A program made the translations under genes and the position numbers. Below the pieces are notes generated by a model. It saw nothing but the letters and a program-made list of their open reading frames with translations, was not told where the DNA came from and searched no databases. Below, piece after piece: positions 23,339 through 30,937 of a DNA stretch of 36,072 nucleotides; position 1 is the stretch's first letter, and each line of letters opens with the position of its first letter. Source of the stretch: an uncultured Caulobacteraceae bacterium (lineage in GTDB: Bacteria; Pseudomonadota; Alphaproteobacteria; Caulobacterales; Caulobacteraceae); the NCBI GenBank assembly GCA_937863535.1, contig CALMGB010000295.1:1-36072 (forward strand), given 5' to 3'.

Positions 23339-24484
23339 TCAGGACAGGGCGGCGTAGGCGGCGAGGCTGAAGGGCGTGAACGGCTCACCCGCCCGCGCCT
23401 TGCGGGTCCAGTGCGGGTCGACAAGCAGGGAGCGGCCGACCGCCACGAGGTCGAACTCGCCGGCCTCGAAGCGCTCGATCACCGGTGCAAGGTTGTTCAC
23501 CGCCTCCGCGCCTTCGACGAAGGAGGTCTGCAGGTCGCGGCTCAGTCCCACGCCGCCGACCGCCATGGTCGCCTTGCCGGTCAGCTTGCGCGTCCAGCCG
23601 GCCAGGGTCAGGTCGGAGCCGGGGAAGGCCGGGGCGCCCAGCACCCGCGTGCTGGCGTCGAACACGTCCACCCCGGCGTCGACCAGCGGCTGCATCAGGG
23701 CGCCGAGCGCATCCGGTGTCTGCTCGAGCTGGGCGGCGTAGTCCTGCAGCTTCCATTGCGAGAAGCGGAACACGATGGGCAGGCCCTCGCCTGCCGTCGC
23801 CCTGACCGCCTTGACCACCTCGGCGGCGAAGCGCCAGCGCTCCCGCCCCCAGGCGTCGGGGCGCCGGTTGGTCTCGCGCCACAGGAAGCTGTCGATCAGA
23901 TAGCCGTGGGCGCCGTGGATGGCGATCCCGTCGAAGCCGACCGCGCGCGCATTGGTGGCGCTGCGGCCATAAGCCGAGATCACATCGGCTATGTCCTCTT
24001 CGCTCATCGGCGAGGTCTCCACGGCGGCCTGCTCGACATAGGCGGGCGGCATGGAGACGGTCCCGTCCAGCGGGCCCCAGACCCCGCTCGGCCGGCGGCT
24101 GGGCGCCTGCGGATGCGGTCCCGTGCCCGCCATCCGGATGACGCCCATGTGCCAGAGCTGCGGGAAGATCAGGCCGCCTGCGCGATGCACCTCGTCCACC
24201 ACCCGCCTCCACCCGGCCAGGGAGGCCTCGCCATGCAGCAGCGGCAGGTTGGTCTCGCCCATGCTGCCGGAGCCCACCGAGGCGGGGTCGTCCACCCCCA
24301 CGCCCTCGGTGATGATCAGCCCGACGTCGCCCTCCGCGCGGCGGCGATAGTAGTCGGCCACGTCGGGTCCCGGCACGCCCCCTGGCGAGAAGCCCCGGGT
24401 CATGGGCGACATGACGAAGCGGTTGCGCAGCGTAGCGCGGCGCAGCGTCAGCGGCTGGAACAACGGGTCCAGACTGGAGGTCAT
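23339..24484 (-). CDS. Old-yellow-enzyme family NADH:flavin oxidoreductase
   Basis: 381 residues from ATG 24484. The track's 449-residue start extends into the divergent promoter region. FMN TIM-barrel hallmarks in order: FQPLTLRRATLRNRFVMSPM, PQLWHMGV, the substrate-anion pair in GFDGIAIHGAHGYLIDSFLW with NRRPDAWG, and the phosphate-binding end FDLVAVGRSLLVDPHW. These enzymes reduce C=C bonds of enones or, in the 2,4-dienoyl-CoA reductase branch, dienoyl thioesters. No C-terminal FAD/NAD domain or Fe-S cysteines follow, so it is the short, classical type. It is co-directional with the SnoaL-like gene and divergent from the SDR at 24688. Confidence 0.93.
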   Translation of the reverse strand: MTSSLDPLFQPLTLRRATLRNRFVMSPMTRGFSPGGVPGPDVADYYRRRAEGDVGLIITEGVGVDDPASVGSGSMGETNLPLLHGEASLAGWRRVVDEVHRAGGLIFPQLWHMGVIRMAGTGPHPQAPSRRPSGVWGPLDGTVSMPPAYVEQAAVETSPMSEEDIADVISAYGRSATNARAVGFDGIAIHGAHGYLIDSFLWRETNRRPDAWGRERWRFAAEVVKAVRATAGEGLPIVFRFSQWKLQDYAAQLEQTPDALGALMQPLVDAGVDVFDASTRVLGAPAFPGSDLTLAGWTRKLTGKATMAVGGVGLSRDLQTSFVEGAEAVNNLAPVIERFEAGEFDLVAVGRSLLVDPHWTRKARAGEPFTPFSLAAYAALS

Positions 24485-24557
24485 CGGCGGCGGTCCTGGC
24501 GTCCTTCGCGCGAGCGGGCGAGTGGTCCGGAGGCTAGGAACAGGCGCCCACCCCCGG

Positions 24558-24575
24558 GCCTGCCCGTCGGCAGGC
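24558..24575. promoter_or_regulatory. Inverted repeat in the divergent OYE/SDR intergenic region
   Basis: GCCTGCC-CGTC-GGCAGGC is a perfect 7-bp inverted repeat with a 4-base spacer, in the 203-base gap between the divergent old-yellow-enzyme and SDR genes. It could be an operator or an RNA hairpin. High GC content makes chance occurrence possible. Confidence 0.3.
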
Positions 24576-24687
24576 GCGCGACACTGTTGGCCGCCTCCAA
24601 GCCGGGCCAGACCGAGGATAGGTGCGGCCACGGCCACCGAAGCCTCTCCTGGCGGGGCTGCGCCGCGGGCGCCGACGGGAGGACGCA

Positions 24688-25503
24688 ATGCAGAAGCTCC
24701 AGGGCAAGGTCGCCATCGTCACCGGCTCGGCGTCCGGCATCGGCGCGGAGACCGCCCGCGTGCTCGCTGGCCACGGCGCCAAGCTGGCCGTCGCCGACCT
24801 GAACGAGGCCGGCGCCCAGAAGATCGTGGACCAGATCGAGGCCGAGGGCGGAGAGGCGGTGGCCGTACAGGTCGATGTCAGCGACGAGGCCCAGGTCGCC
24901 GCCGCCGTCGCCAAGACGCTGGACGCCTTCGGCCGCATCGACATCCTGCACAACAACGCCGCCCTGGTGGCCGAGGCCGAGAACGACCGCGACCTGCTGA
25001 GCCAGGAAGTGCGGCACTGGGACCGCACCTTCGCCGTCAACGTGCGCGGGCCGATGCTGTTCTCCAAGCACGTGGTCCCGGTGATGCTCGGCCAGGGCGG
25101 CGGCTCGATCATCCATTCCTCGTCCGGCATGGGCGTCCAGGGCGAGATCACCCGCACCGCCTACCAAGCCAGCAAGGCCGCCCTGATCAGCCTCAGCAAC
25201 GCCATCGCCGCCCAGTACGGCAAGCAGCGCATCCGCTCCAACGCCTTGGTGATCGGGCTGGTGATGAGCGACACGGGCGCGCTGATGCCGCAGGCGCTCA
25301 AGGACGTGCTGCTGGCCAGCCACCTGACGCCGTATCTCGGCGACCCGCGCCACATTGCCGACGTGGTGGCTTTCCTGGCGTCGGACGAGGCGGCCTTCGT
25401 CACCGGCCACGCCATGGCCGTGGACGGCGGCTTCACCAGCCACTCGCCCACCTATTCCAGCTTCATGGCGATGTTCGCCCAGACCGGCGACAACGCGCTC
25501 TGA
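24688..25503 (+). CDS. SDR family oxidoreductase
   Basis: 271 residues from ATG 24688, which follows GGGAGGACGCA; the upstream track start 24622 is unsupported. Motifs: TGSASGIG (12-19), NNAA (89-92), Ser145 (IHSSSG), Tyr159/Lys163 (YQASK), and VTGHAMAVDGGFTSH at the end. It is a FabG-like classical SDR, probably NAD(H)-dependent because Asp37 in VADLNE sits at the end of beta-strand 2. It stands alone, converging on the broken crotonase and divergent from the old-yellow-enzyme gene. Confidence 0.92.
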   Translation: MQKLQGKVAIVTGSASGIGAETARVLAGHGAKLAVADLNEAGAQKIVDQIEAEGGEAVAVQVDVSDEAQVAAAVAKTLDAFGRIDILHNNAALVAEAENDRDLLSQEVRHWDRTFAVNVRGPMLFSKHVVPVMLGQGGGSIIHSSSGMGVQGEITRTAYQASKAALISLSNAIAAQYGKQRIRSNALVIGLVMSDTGALMPQALKDVLLASHLTPYLGDPRHIADVVAFLASDEAAFVTGHAMAVDGGFTSHSPTYSSFMAMFAQTGDNAL

Positions 25504-25504
25504 A

Positions 25505-26256
25505 CCTCAGCTCAGCCCTTGGTGGCGACCTGGCGAAGCTCGCGGCCGCTTCGTCGCTTAGCCCCGCGCGGGCGAACAGCCGGTTGGCCAGGGCGTCGCC
25601 CACCTCCCCAGCGCCTCTAAGGCGAAGTACTCCTTCACGGACGCCGCCTGACCCGCGGGGACCGCCGCCAGCCGCTCAGCCAGGACCAGCGCCTCGGCCA
25701 GGGGCTCCTCGGCGAGCTGGTCGACCAGCCCGATCCGGTAGGCGGCCTCACCGCTCAGCGTGTCCACGCCCCAGGACAGGCGGCGCGCGGCGGGCCGCCC
25801 GATCCGCTACGCCACCGCGCTAAGGCCCCAGGTCGGGAACAGCCCGATCGGCGCCTCGAGAAGGCTCCACTTCGAGGCGGCGTCGGCCACCACCACGTCG
25901 CAGGCTGCGGCCAGCGTAAGGCCCCCGCCGATGGCGAAGCCGTGGACCGCCGCCAGCACCGGCTTGGAGAGCTGAGCGAACATGCGGGCCAGCCGGCCGG
26001 AGGCGGCCTCGAAGTGGAGGCGCGCCTCGGCGCTCATGTCGCCCAGCTGGGCGAGGTCGCTACCGGCGCAGAAGCCGCGGCCGGCGCCCGTCAGCACCCG
26101 CACGTCCAGGTCTGCGTCCAGGCGTGCTACGTCTGCGATCAGCGCCTCCACCAATTCCGAGGACATGGCGTTGCGCTGGGCCGGTCTGTTCAGCGTCAGC
26201 ACCGCCGTGGGCCCGTGTCGGACCAGGTCCACGCCTGACGCGGGGCTCTCAGCCAC
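25505..26256 (-). pseudogene. Broken enoyl-CoA hydratase/isomerase (crotonase) gene
   Basis: Beginning at GTG 26256 the minus strand encodes a crotonase: TLNRPAQRNAMSSELVEALI, GRGFCAGSDLAQLG (oxyanion-hole glycine), and AVHGFAIGGGLTLAAACD. It reads to WGLSAVA and then hits an in-frame TAG near 25807. The same frame continues as RIGRPAARRLSWGVDTLSGE and AYRIGLVDQLAEEPLAEAL. After a frameshift near 25600 another frame gives ALANRLFARAGLSDEAAASF. One nonsense codon and one frameshift thus interrupt an otherwise recognisable gene; the 3' boundary is approximate. It starts nine bases after the phosphotransferase stop on the same strand, so it was the last gene of the LLM-APH-crotonase operon. Confidence 0.88.
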
Positions 26257-26265
26257 CTGGCGTCC

Positions 26266-27396
26266 TCAGTGGGGCTCTTCCATCGGCGTCGTGGCGCGCA
26301 TCAGGGCGTAGAAGGCCGGCCCGAGCTCGGGCACGTCCATTCCAAGCTTGCGAGCCAGATACTGGGTCATCAGGTTGTCGGTCACCGATTTGTTGTCCGA
26401 GCGCAGCGTGCCCAGGCTGATCTGCCGGTCCACCTGGCGAAGAGCGATGATAGCCATGCGCAGGCCCGTGAGAATGTCGTAATAGTCCATATCGCGCGCT
26501 TCACGACCAGCGAAGCCTTCGTAGGTGGCGATGGTCTGCTGGCGTTCCGGCAAGCCGTCCAACCGCTTGACGCCAAAGGCGGTGCTGAACAGCTCATCAA
26601 AGTAGAGCCACCAGGCCAGGTCGATCTCGGGCGGCCCGAGCGCCGCCAGCTCCCAATCGATCAGCGCCGCAACGGTCCCGTCCTCGCGGAACATGGTGTT
26701 CGAAGGCGTGGGATCGCCCCACAGCACCGCGATCCCCGCCTCGCTCGGCCGGTTGCGTAGGACGTAGTCCAGGGCGGCGTCGGCGATGGGCTGCGGGCGG
26801 CCCTTGGCGGCCCAGGCGAACCACGCCTGCATGTAGTGGAGATACTGGTCGAGGCCCGGACGCCCGCGCTCCGGCCGGTCTAGGAACTCGAACCCCTGAC
26901 GCCAGTCCAGCCGGTGCAGCTTGGCCAGCGCCGAGAGCGCGTTGGTCCAGGCGGCGCGGCGCTGGGCGGGCTGGAGGTCGGCCAGCCAGCCCTCGACGTT
27001 GTAGTTGGGCTTCTGGGCGGCGGCCCGGCCCTCGACCTTGCCCATGACCAGGAAGGGCGCGCCGAGGACGGCGGGGTCTTCCTCCATGCCGATCCACGGC
27101 GGCCCCGGCACATCGCCGACCTTGTCCAGCGCCGCCATCACCTTGCTCTGAAGGGACAGGTCACCGCCGAGCACCAGTTCGAACGCGCCGGCCTGGCGGC
27201 GGATGGCCAGGGTGCGCTGGTGCGCGCCTGTGTCGTCGCGATAGGCCACGTCGGCGAAGAAGATCTCCGCCGACCAGCCGGAGCCCTCGTGCAGGTCGGG
27301 CGGCGAGACCCGCACCTCTTGCCAGCCTGCGATCTTCTGCGACAGCCAAGTCTGGAGGCGCGCGCGGATCGCCTCGGCGTCGGCGGGCGCGGTCAT
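26266..27396 (-). CDS. APH-family phosphotransferase (ACAD10-like kinase domain)
   Basis: 376 residues from ATG 27396, whose ATGA overlaps the stop of the upstream LLM gene; the track start 27522 lies inside that gene. The aminoglycoside-phosphotransferase fold shows in the catalytic loop VLWGDPTPSNTMF (Brenner-type HGDxxxxN with Trp in place of His; Asp and Asn kept) and the metal-binding strand AALIDWELAALGPPEIDLAWW. Stand-alone proteins of this type accompany acyl-CoA dehydrogenases in actino- and proteobacterial catabolic clusters. They are thought to phosphorylate hydroxylated acyl-CoA intermediates, as the kinase domain of ACAD10/11 does, rather than antibiotics. The exact substrate is unknown. 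Confidence 0.88.
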   Translation of the reverse strand: MTAPADAEAIRARLQTWLSQKIAGWQEVRVSPPDLHEGSGWSAEIFFADVAYRDDTGAHQRTLAIRRQAGAFELVLGGDLSLQSKVMAALDKVGDVPGPPWIGMEEDPAVLGAPFLVMGKVEGRAAAQKPNYNVEGWLADLQPAQRRAAWTNALSALAKLHRLDWRQGFEFLDRPERGRPGLDQYLHYMQAWFAWAAKGRPQPIADAALDYVLRNRPSEAGIAVLWGDPTPSNTMFREDGTVAALIDWELAALGPPEIDLAWWLYFDELFSTAFGVKRLDGLPERQQTIATYEGFAGREARDMDYYDILTGLRMAIIALRQVDRQISLGTLRSDNKSVTDNLMTQYLARKLGMDVPELGPAFYALMRATTPMEEPH

Positions 27397-28475
27397 GCGG
27401 GCCGCGCCGCCAGGGCTCGGCGAAGTTCCGCCGTCAGGGGACCCATCGCCTTGGGTGAACTGCCGTGCAGCAGGATCTCGTCCGCGCCGGCGTTGAGGAA
27501 GCTCATCAGCTGGTCGGCGCACTGGGCGGCGGAGCCGACGGCGGCGCCATCGGCGATCCAGTCCGGCGGCAAGGTGCGGCTGGCTTCCACCAGCTGGTCG
27601 CGGGTGAAGGCCTGGTCGGCGGTCTGGCCGCCGAGGTTCGCGAGCGTCGGGTGGGCGCGCAGCGCATGCAGAGGTGAGTGATCCCAGCCGTTCACGTCGG
27701 CGATCATCTCGCCGAAGCCCGGCAACTGGAAGTAGGTCACCGCGCGTCCGCCGACCACCGCCTCCTCCTCGTCCTTGGGCAGATCGGGAGCCACGATGAT
27801 GTTGTGGCAGATGCGCACCGACCTGGGGTCGCGCCCGGCCTTCTCCGCCGCCTCGCGTACGATCCGGGCGGAGTTGGCTACGCCCTGGGCTGTGACGAAG
27901 GGGTGCAGCAGCACGCCGTCGCAGTGCTCGCCCGCAAAGGCCAGCGCCTTGGGCCCCATGGCCGTGAAGATGATCGGAGGCGGCGGCCCGTCGTAGCGGT
28001 CGGTGAGCTTCAGCGAGGGGAACTTGCCGAGGATGCCTTCGTACTCCACCGTCTCGCCCGCCCAGAGCCGACGGATGATGGAGATGTAGTCCGCCAGCCG
28101 CGGGAAGGTGATGTTGGGCGAGCCGAGTTCGGCCAGGTAGGACGGCACCGCCCGAGCGAACATGATCCGGAACCGGTCGCCGCTGAGCGCCTGCATCAGG
28201 TTGCCGACGCTGGCCGTGACGATCGGGTGGCGCATGGTGGCGTACATGGTGCCCACGATCCGCACCTTGTCGGTCAGCTGGCTCACCGCGCCGCTGAGGA
28301 CGGCGGGCTCCTTCACCGCATAGCGTTCGGAGATCCAGACTGCGCCGAGCCCGATCCGCTCGGCCTCGCGCGCCTCCTCCAGGCCGCGCTTAGGATCGCT
28401 GACCCGGCCCGGGAGGATGTAGGTGCCGAACTTGTCGAACAGCTCGGCCGCGCCGGCCTCTTCGGTGTCGCTCAT
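27393..28475 (-). CDS. LLM-class flavin/F420-dependent oxidoreductase
   Basis: 360 residues of the luciferase-like TIM-barrel class: FGTYILPGRVSDPKRGLEEA, AVWISERYAVKEPAVLSGAV, RIVGTMYATMRHPIVTASVG, and PPPPIIFTAMGPKALAFAGE. The overall pattern resembles the MSMEG_2249-type group predicted to use coenzyme F420. Use of F420 rather than FMNH2 is inferred from family and from the FO-synthase gene at the right end of the window. It is translationally coupled to the phosphotransferase (4-base ATGA overlap) and begins the LLM-APH-crotonase unit. It likely performs a hydride transfer on a hydroxylated or enone intermediate. Confidence 0.85.
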   Translation of the reverse strand: MSDTEEAGAAELFDKFGTYILPGRVSDPKRGLEEAREAERIGLGAVWISERYAVKEPAVLSGAVSQLTDKVRIVGTMYATMRHPIVTASVGNLMQALSGDRFRIMFARAVPSYLAELGSPNITFPRLADYISIIRRLWAGETVEYEGILGKFPSLKLTDRYDGPPPPIIFTAMGPKALAFAGEHCDGVLLHPFVTAQGVANSARIVREAAEKAGRDPRSVRICHNIIVAPDLPKDEEEAVVGGRAVTYFQLPGFGEMIADVNGWDHSPLHALRAHPTLANLGGQTADQAFTRDQLVEASRTLPPDWIADGAAVGSAAQCADQLMSFLNAGADEILLHGSSPKAMGPLTAELRRALAARPA

Positions 28476-28630
28476 AAGCTCGTGTCGCGCCTCTTACCGC
28501 CTGTCCCGCCGCAGCGTCTGTCGCCCGATCCAGCTTCAGGCCGACCTGCCGCCGGGTAGGACCGACGCGCCGCGGGCCGGTGCTCTCTCACGTCGATCGA
28601 AACAAATCGCCCGATGTCGCTCTGGAGAAC

Positions 28631-28837
28631 TCAGGCAGCCTTGATGGCGAGCGCCGATTGGGGGCAGGCGTCTGCGCCTTCGCGCGCCCGCTCCTCCATG
28701 CCTTCGGGCACGAGCGGATCGTCCACGTAAACGATGCCGTTTTCATCCAACTTGTAAATTTCAGGGCAGATCTCGGCGCAGATGCCGTAACCGCAGCACG
28801 CCGGCTTATCGATCACCACCCGCAAACCACTCGACAT
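28631..28837 (-). CDS. Ferredoxin of the [3Fe-4S] P450/oxygenase type
   Basis: 68 residues with a strong GGAGGAAGCG ribosome site. Cluster motif: Cys14-x5-Cys20-x3-Cys24-Pro and a later CPQSALAI with Cys58. The position that would be the second ligand of a [4Fe-4S] cluster is Tyr17 (CCGYGIC), which is the pattern of single-cluster [3Fe-4S] ferredoxins that serve P450s and some oxygenases. An extra Cys15 is adjacent. It is divergent from the ring-hydroxylating oxygenase operon, whose reductase (30938) would complete an NADH-reductase-ferredoxin-oxygenase chain. It could equally supply the P450 at 1457. Confidence 0.92.
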   Translation of the reverse strand: MSSGLRVVIDKPACCGYGICAEICPEIYKLDENGIVYVDDPLVPEGMEERAREGADACPQSALAIKAA

Positions 28838-28855
28838 CGCTTCCTCCAGAGACGC

Positions 28856-28877
28856 TTTGTTTTACAGGTTGAACAAA
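28856..28877. promoter_or_regulatory. Inverted repeat in the ferredoxin/oxygenase divergent promoter
   Basis: TTTGTT-N10-AACAAA is a perfect 6-bp inverted repeat in AT-rich DNA within the 100-base gap between the divergent ferredoxin and oxygenase genes. GGTTGAAC occurs at 28867-28874 and again at 28918-28925 just before the oxygenase ribosome site. It is a candidate operator for the TetR-family protein at 32925, which would then control both directions. The assignment is inferred from position. Confidence 0.4.
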
Positions 28878-28937
28878 ATCTGCGCAATGGGTACAGGATC
28901 GCAAGTCATCCTCGCGCGGTTGAACGGGAGAGCCCCC

Positions 28938-30329
28938 ATGCTGCAGAAGTCAACGCTGACGCTCAGAGACGGTACGTCGATTGACGACCTGATCGATGTG
29001 GACATGCACGAGGTGTCGCTCCGCACGATGAGCGACCCTGAACTCTATCACCATGAAATGGAACGGATTTTCGCCAAGACCTGGCTGCTGCTGGGCCATG
29101 AGACGGAAATTCCCAAATCCGGCGATTTCATCGTCCGCGACATGGGCGAGGATCAGGTGATCGTCGCCCGCGACCGCGAGGGCGCGATCCACGTCTCGCT
29201 GAACGTCTGCCCGCACCGCGGCATGAAGGTCTGCACGGGCGAGGCCGGCAACACCCAGGTCCATCGCTGCATCTATCACGGCTGGGCCTTCCGCCCGAAC
29301 GGCGACTTCATCGGCGCGCCCATTGAGCGCGAGCAGATGCACGGCGCCATGCGGCCCAAGGAGGAGCTCGGCCTGAAGAAGGCGCGGGTGCAGCTCTATG
29401 GCGGCATGATCTTCGCCACTTGGAACATCGAGGGGCCGTCGTTCGACGAGTTCCTGGGCGACTTCAAGTTCTACCTGGACCAGCTGTTCTGCCGCACCGA
29501 CGGCGGACTGGAGCTGCTGGGGCCGCCCCAGCGCTACACCATCCCCGCCAACTGGAAGACGGCCAGCGAACAGTCGGCCTGCGACGGCTTCCATACCCTG
29601 ACCCTGCACCGCTCCCTGATGGAGGGCGGCATCATGGGCGCGACGGCGGACACCATCTACGACATGGCGCCGGGCATGTACGGGGTGGACGTCAGCTGCC
29701 ACGAGGGTCACTCGCTGCGCTGCATCCCCGCGGCGACCACCTTCAAGATGTTCTCTGACATCAGCTTCGATGGAAAGACCACCGAGGAGCGGCTGCGCCT
29801 GCTGCCGCCCCCGGGCATCACCCAGGACCTGATTCCGCAGCTGATGAAGAACCTGTCGCCCGAGCAGGTCGAGATGCTGGCCACCACGCCACCCCAGGTG
29901 GGCGGGCTGTTCCCGAACTCCTCGATTATCTTCATCTTCGCGCCGCGGATGGACGGTGGGGCCTCGGGCGCCCTGGCGCTCCATACCTACAACCCCAAGG
30001 GGCCGGACGCCTTTGAGTTCGTGAACTACATCTTCGCCGAGCGCGATGCCCCCGAGGACGTCAAGCGCGACATGCTGCAGAACGCCATCCAGCAGACCGG
30101 CACCTCCGGCGTGATCGAGCAGGACGATGCGGACACCTGGCCCGCCATCTCCCGCAACGCCCACGGCGCGGTCGGCAAGACCATCACGCTCAAGTACCAG
30201 GCCCTGACGGGCGACCGGAAGCCCGAGGGCTGGGCGGGCGGCGGCTTCGTCTATGACGGCTTCACCAAGGACGACACCCAGTGGAACTGGTGGTTGAACT
30301 ACCGCCGCCTGATGGCCAGCGGGCTCTGA
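28938..30329 (+). CDS. Aromatic-ring-hydroxylating dioxygenase alpha subunit (Rieske)
   Basis: 463 residues from ATG 28938, behind GGGAGAG; the track start 28857 is in the promoter. The Rieske centre is complete: CPHRGMKVC (Cys91, His93) and CIYHGWAF (Cys111, His114). The catalytic site is NWKTASEQSACDGFHTLTLH with bridging Asp216, His219 and His224, plus a later QDDADTW (about 395-401) for the carboxylate ligand. The layout is that of naphthalene/biphenyl-type dioxygenases with an alpha3beta3 structure, which add O2 across a ring or hydroxylate it. The beta subunit and a reductase follow directly and a ferredoxin is divergent, so a full multi-component system is present. The substrate cannot be read from the sequence. 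Confidence 0.95.
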   Translation: MLQKSTLTLRDGTSIDDLIDVDMHEVSLRTMSDPELYHHEMERIFAKTWLLLGHETEIPKSGDFIVRDMGEDQVIVARDREGAIHVSLNVCPHRGMKVCTGEAGNTQVHRCIYHGWAFRPNGDFIGAPIEREQMHGAMRPKEELGLKKARVQLYGGMIFATWNIEGPSFDEFLGDFKFYLDQLFCRTDGGLELLGPPQRYTIPANWKTASEQSACDGFHTLTLHRSLMEGGIMGATADTIYDMAPGMYGVDVSCHEGHSLRCIPAATTFKMFSDISFDGKTTEERLRLLPPPGITQDLIPQLMKNLSPEQVEMLATTPPQVGGLFPNSSIIFIFAPRMDGGASGALALHTYNPKGPDAFEFVNYIFAERDAPEDVKRDMLQNAIQQTGTSGVIEQDDADTWPAISRNAHGAVGKTITLKYQALTGDRKPEGWAGGGFVYDGFTKDDTQWNWWLNYRRLMASGL

Positions 30330-30339
30330 GGACGGATTG

Positions 30340-30933
30340 ATGCAGCAGCCCGTAAAGACGCTCGAGCGCGCCACCGCCGCCCCGGACAAGTCCGGGGTGA
30401 TGCGGGGGCTCAGCTCCAAGATCCGCGTGCCCGTGGGGTCGGAGGTCTACAACCGCGTCGTCGAGACCCTTTACGACGAGGCGGCCTCCCTCGACGAACG
30501 CCGCTTTGACGACTGGGTGGCCATGCTGTCCCAGGACCTGGTCTACACCGCGCCGCTGCGGTTGACCCGCACCGGGCCGAACCGCGATCGCGACGTGGTG
30601 CGCACGACCTCGCACTTCGACGACACCTACGCCTCCATCCTCCAGCGCACGGGCCGCCTGACCAAGAGCGCTTGGGCGGAGGACCCGCCGTCGCGCACCC
30701 GCCGCTTCGTCACCAACATCCGGGTGGGCGAGCGCGAGGCCGCAGGCGAGTACGAGGTGGTCAGCTACCTGCTGGTCAAGCGCAGCCGGGGCGAGAACCC
30801 GCACACCGAGGAGGTCTCGGCCGAACGGCGCGACGTCTGGCGCGAAGTGCAGGGCGAGTACAAGCTGGCCCGGCGCGAGATCATCGTGGACCAGTCCACG
30901 ATCCTGATGTCCAACTTCGCGATCTTCTTCTGA
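30340..30933 (+). CDS. Ring-hydroxylating dioxygenase beta subunit
   Basis: 197 residues from ATG 30340 after GAGGACGG; the track uses TTG 30337. NTF2-like fold: YNRVVETLYDEAASLDERRF with DDWVAMLSQDLVYTAPLR, TRRFVTNIRVGE, and the end KLARREIIVDQSTILMSNFA, all standard for dioxygenase beta subunits. The beta subunit has no metal; it stabilises the alpha3beta3 hexamer and can influence specificity. It begins ten bases after the alpha stop and ends four bases before the reductase start. Confidence 0.94.
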   Translation: MQQPVKTLERATAAPDKSGVMRGLSSKIRVPVGSEVYNRVVETLYDEAASLDERRFDDWVAMLSQDLVYTAPLRLTRTGPNRDRDVVRTTSHFDDTYASILQRTGRLTKSAWAEDPPSRTRRFVTNIRVGEREAAGEYEVVSYLLVKRSRGENPHTEEVSAERRDVWREVQGEYKLARREIIVDQSTILMSNFAIFF

Positions 30934-30937
30934 TCCG

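Noticed and set aside
24402-25823. 473-residue plus-strand ORF
   Set aside because: Arg/Pro/Gly-rich shadow overlapping the real SDR at 24688 in another frame.
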